The notes under the pieces: generated by a model
The model's input: only the letters and a program-made list of their open reading frames with translations
Told to the model about the DNA's origin: nothing
Databases searched by the model: none
In this document: positions 63,737 through 64,000 of the stretch, piece by piece
Layout: each line of letters begins with the position of its first letter
How positions within the stretch are numbered: position 1 is the first letter of the stretch
From: Thuidium tamariscinum
Taxonomy: Eukaryota > Streptophyta > Bryopsida > Hypnales > Thuidiaceae
Direction of reading: 5' to 3'
NCBI GenBank assembly: GCA_947034885.2
Contig: OX344753.2
Span: 6,944,001-7,008,000 of the forward strand
Length of the DNA stretch: 64,000 nt
Made by a program: the position numbers and the translations under genes

Positions 63737-64000
63737 AGATTTAACAGAATGCAGATCGATTGTTAACCCTAGAAGGTGGAAGCACCCACAACCATCAATA
63801 CGAGAAATTCAGCATAGATAGAGGCACCGATCTTAAGAATAATAAATAAAAAGATTTTTCAAATGTTGTACGTAATTTCTCCAATTTCTCAGAGTGTCAA
63901 CTCTTTAGACCGTTGAAATTGTTTTGTACATATACCCAAAACTGAATTGTGCAAAAATTAATAGTTAGTGAATCAAAGTTAAGAATGTGTCTTTCAAATG
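63737..64000. other. Window end, nothing recognised
   Basis: AT-rich sequence with no supported feature. Confidence 0.4.

Overview
This looks like nuclear DNA of a land plant. All six genes recognised are eukaryotic and split by GT-AG introns: a SAP18 subunit, a TrhO/rhodanese-type sulfurtransferase, a class UBC8-11 E2 ubiquitin-conjugating enzyme, an EDEM-type class I alpha-mannosidase, the RNA polymerase III factor TFIIIA, and a MIKC*-type MADS-box factor. A plant-specific 5S-rRNA-like exon (P5SM) lies inside the TFIIIA gene. The many small I-region exons of the MADS gene and the compact genes set in AT-rich, visibly CpG-poor DNA would fit a bryophyte, lycophyte or fern, but the species cannot be fixed from the sequence alone. 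No organellar, bacterial or viral gene was recognised.

Layout. 0.85-3.24 kb: SAP18 (minus, 6 exons). 3.71-7.36 kb: chloroplast-type rhodanese/TrhO homologue (plus, 8 exons), divergent from SAP18 across a promoter of about 470 bp that holds a 72-bp tandem duplication. 7.4-21.2 kb: AT-rich desert with microsatellites, TIR elements, a foldback of about 0.87 kb, a G-run cluster and a six-fold tandem array of about 180 bp. 21.62-23.69 kb: E2 enzyme (plus, 4 exons). 25-36 kb: second AT-rich desert with a 1.5-kb inverted repeat whose arms are themselves tandem repeats. 36.80-43.81 kb: EDEM-type mannosidase (plus, 17 exons), with one GC-AG intron and a TIR element of about 423 bp in its last intron. 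45.49-47.59 kb: TFIIIA (minus, convergent with the mannosidase gene). 48.4-55.5 kb: repeat-rich interval. 55.52-59.31 kb: MIKC* MADS gene (minus, 10 exons, two of them only 19 and 22 nt). 59.3-64 kb: mixed unassigned DNA with a minisatellite and two exon-like open stretches.

The genes do not form one pathway. They are housekeeping or regulatory genes: chromatin/splicing (SAP18), plastid RNA or sulfur metabolism (rhodanese), ubiquitination and ER glycoprotein disposal (E2 and EDEM, both of which feed protein degradation), 5S rRNA transcription (TFIIIA), and development (MADS). The most striking regulatory device is the TFIIIA cassette exon. It mimics part of 5S rRNA, carries an in-frame stop, and ends in a symmetric hairpin that spans its own 5' splice site. 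In the non-genic part the main features are three foldbacks and at least three TIR families, one of them with four copies here, including a nested insertion.

All exon boundaries were derived by hand from reading frame, splice consensus and remembered family sequence. Untranslated ends are not resolved.
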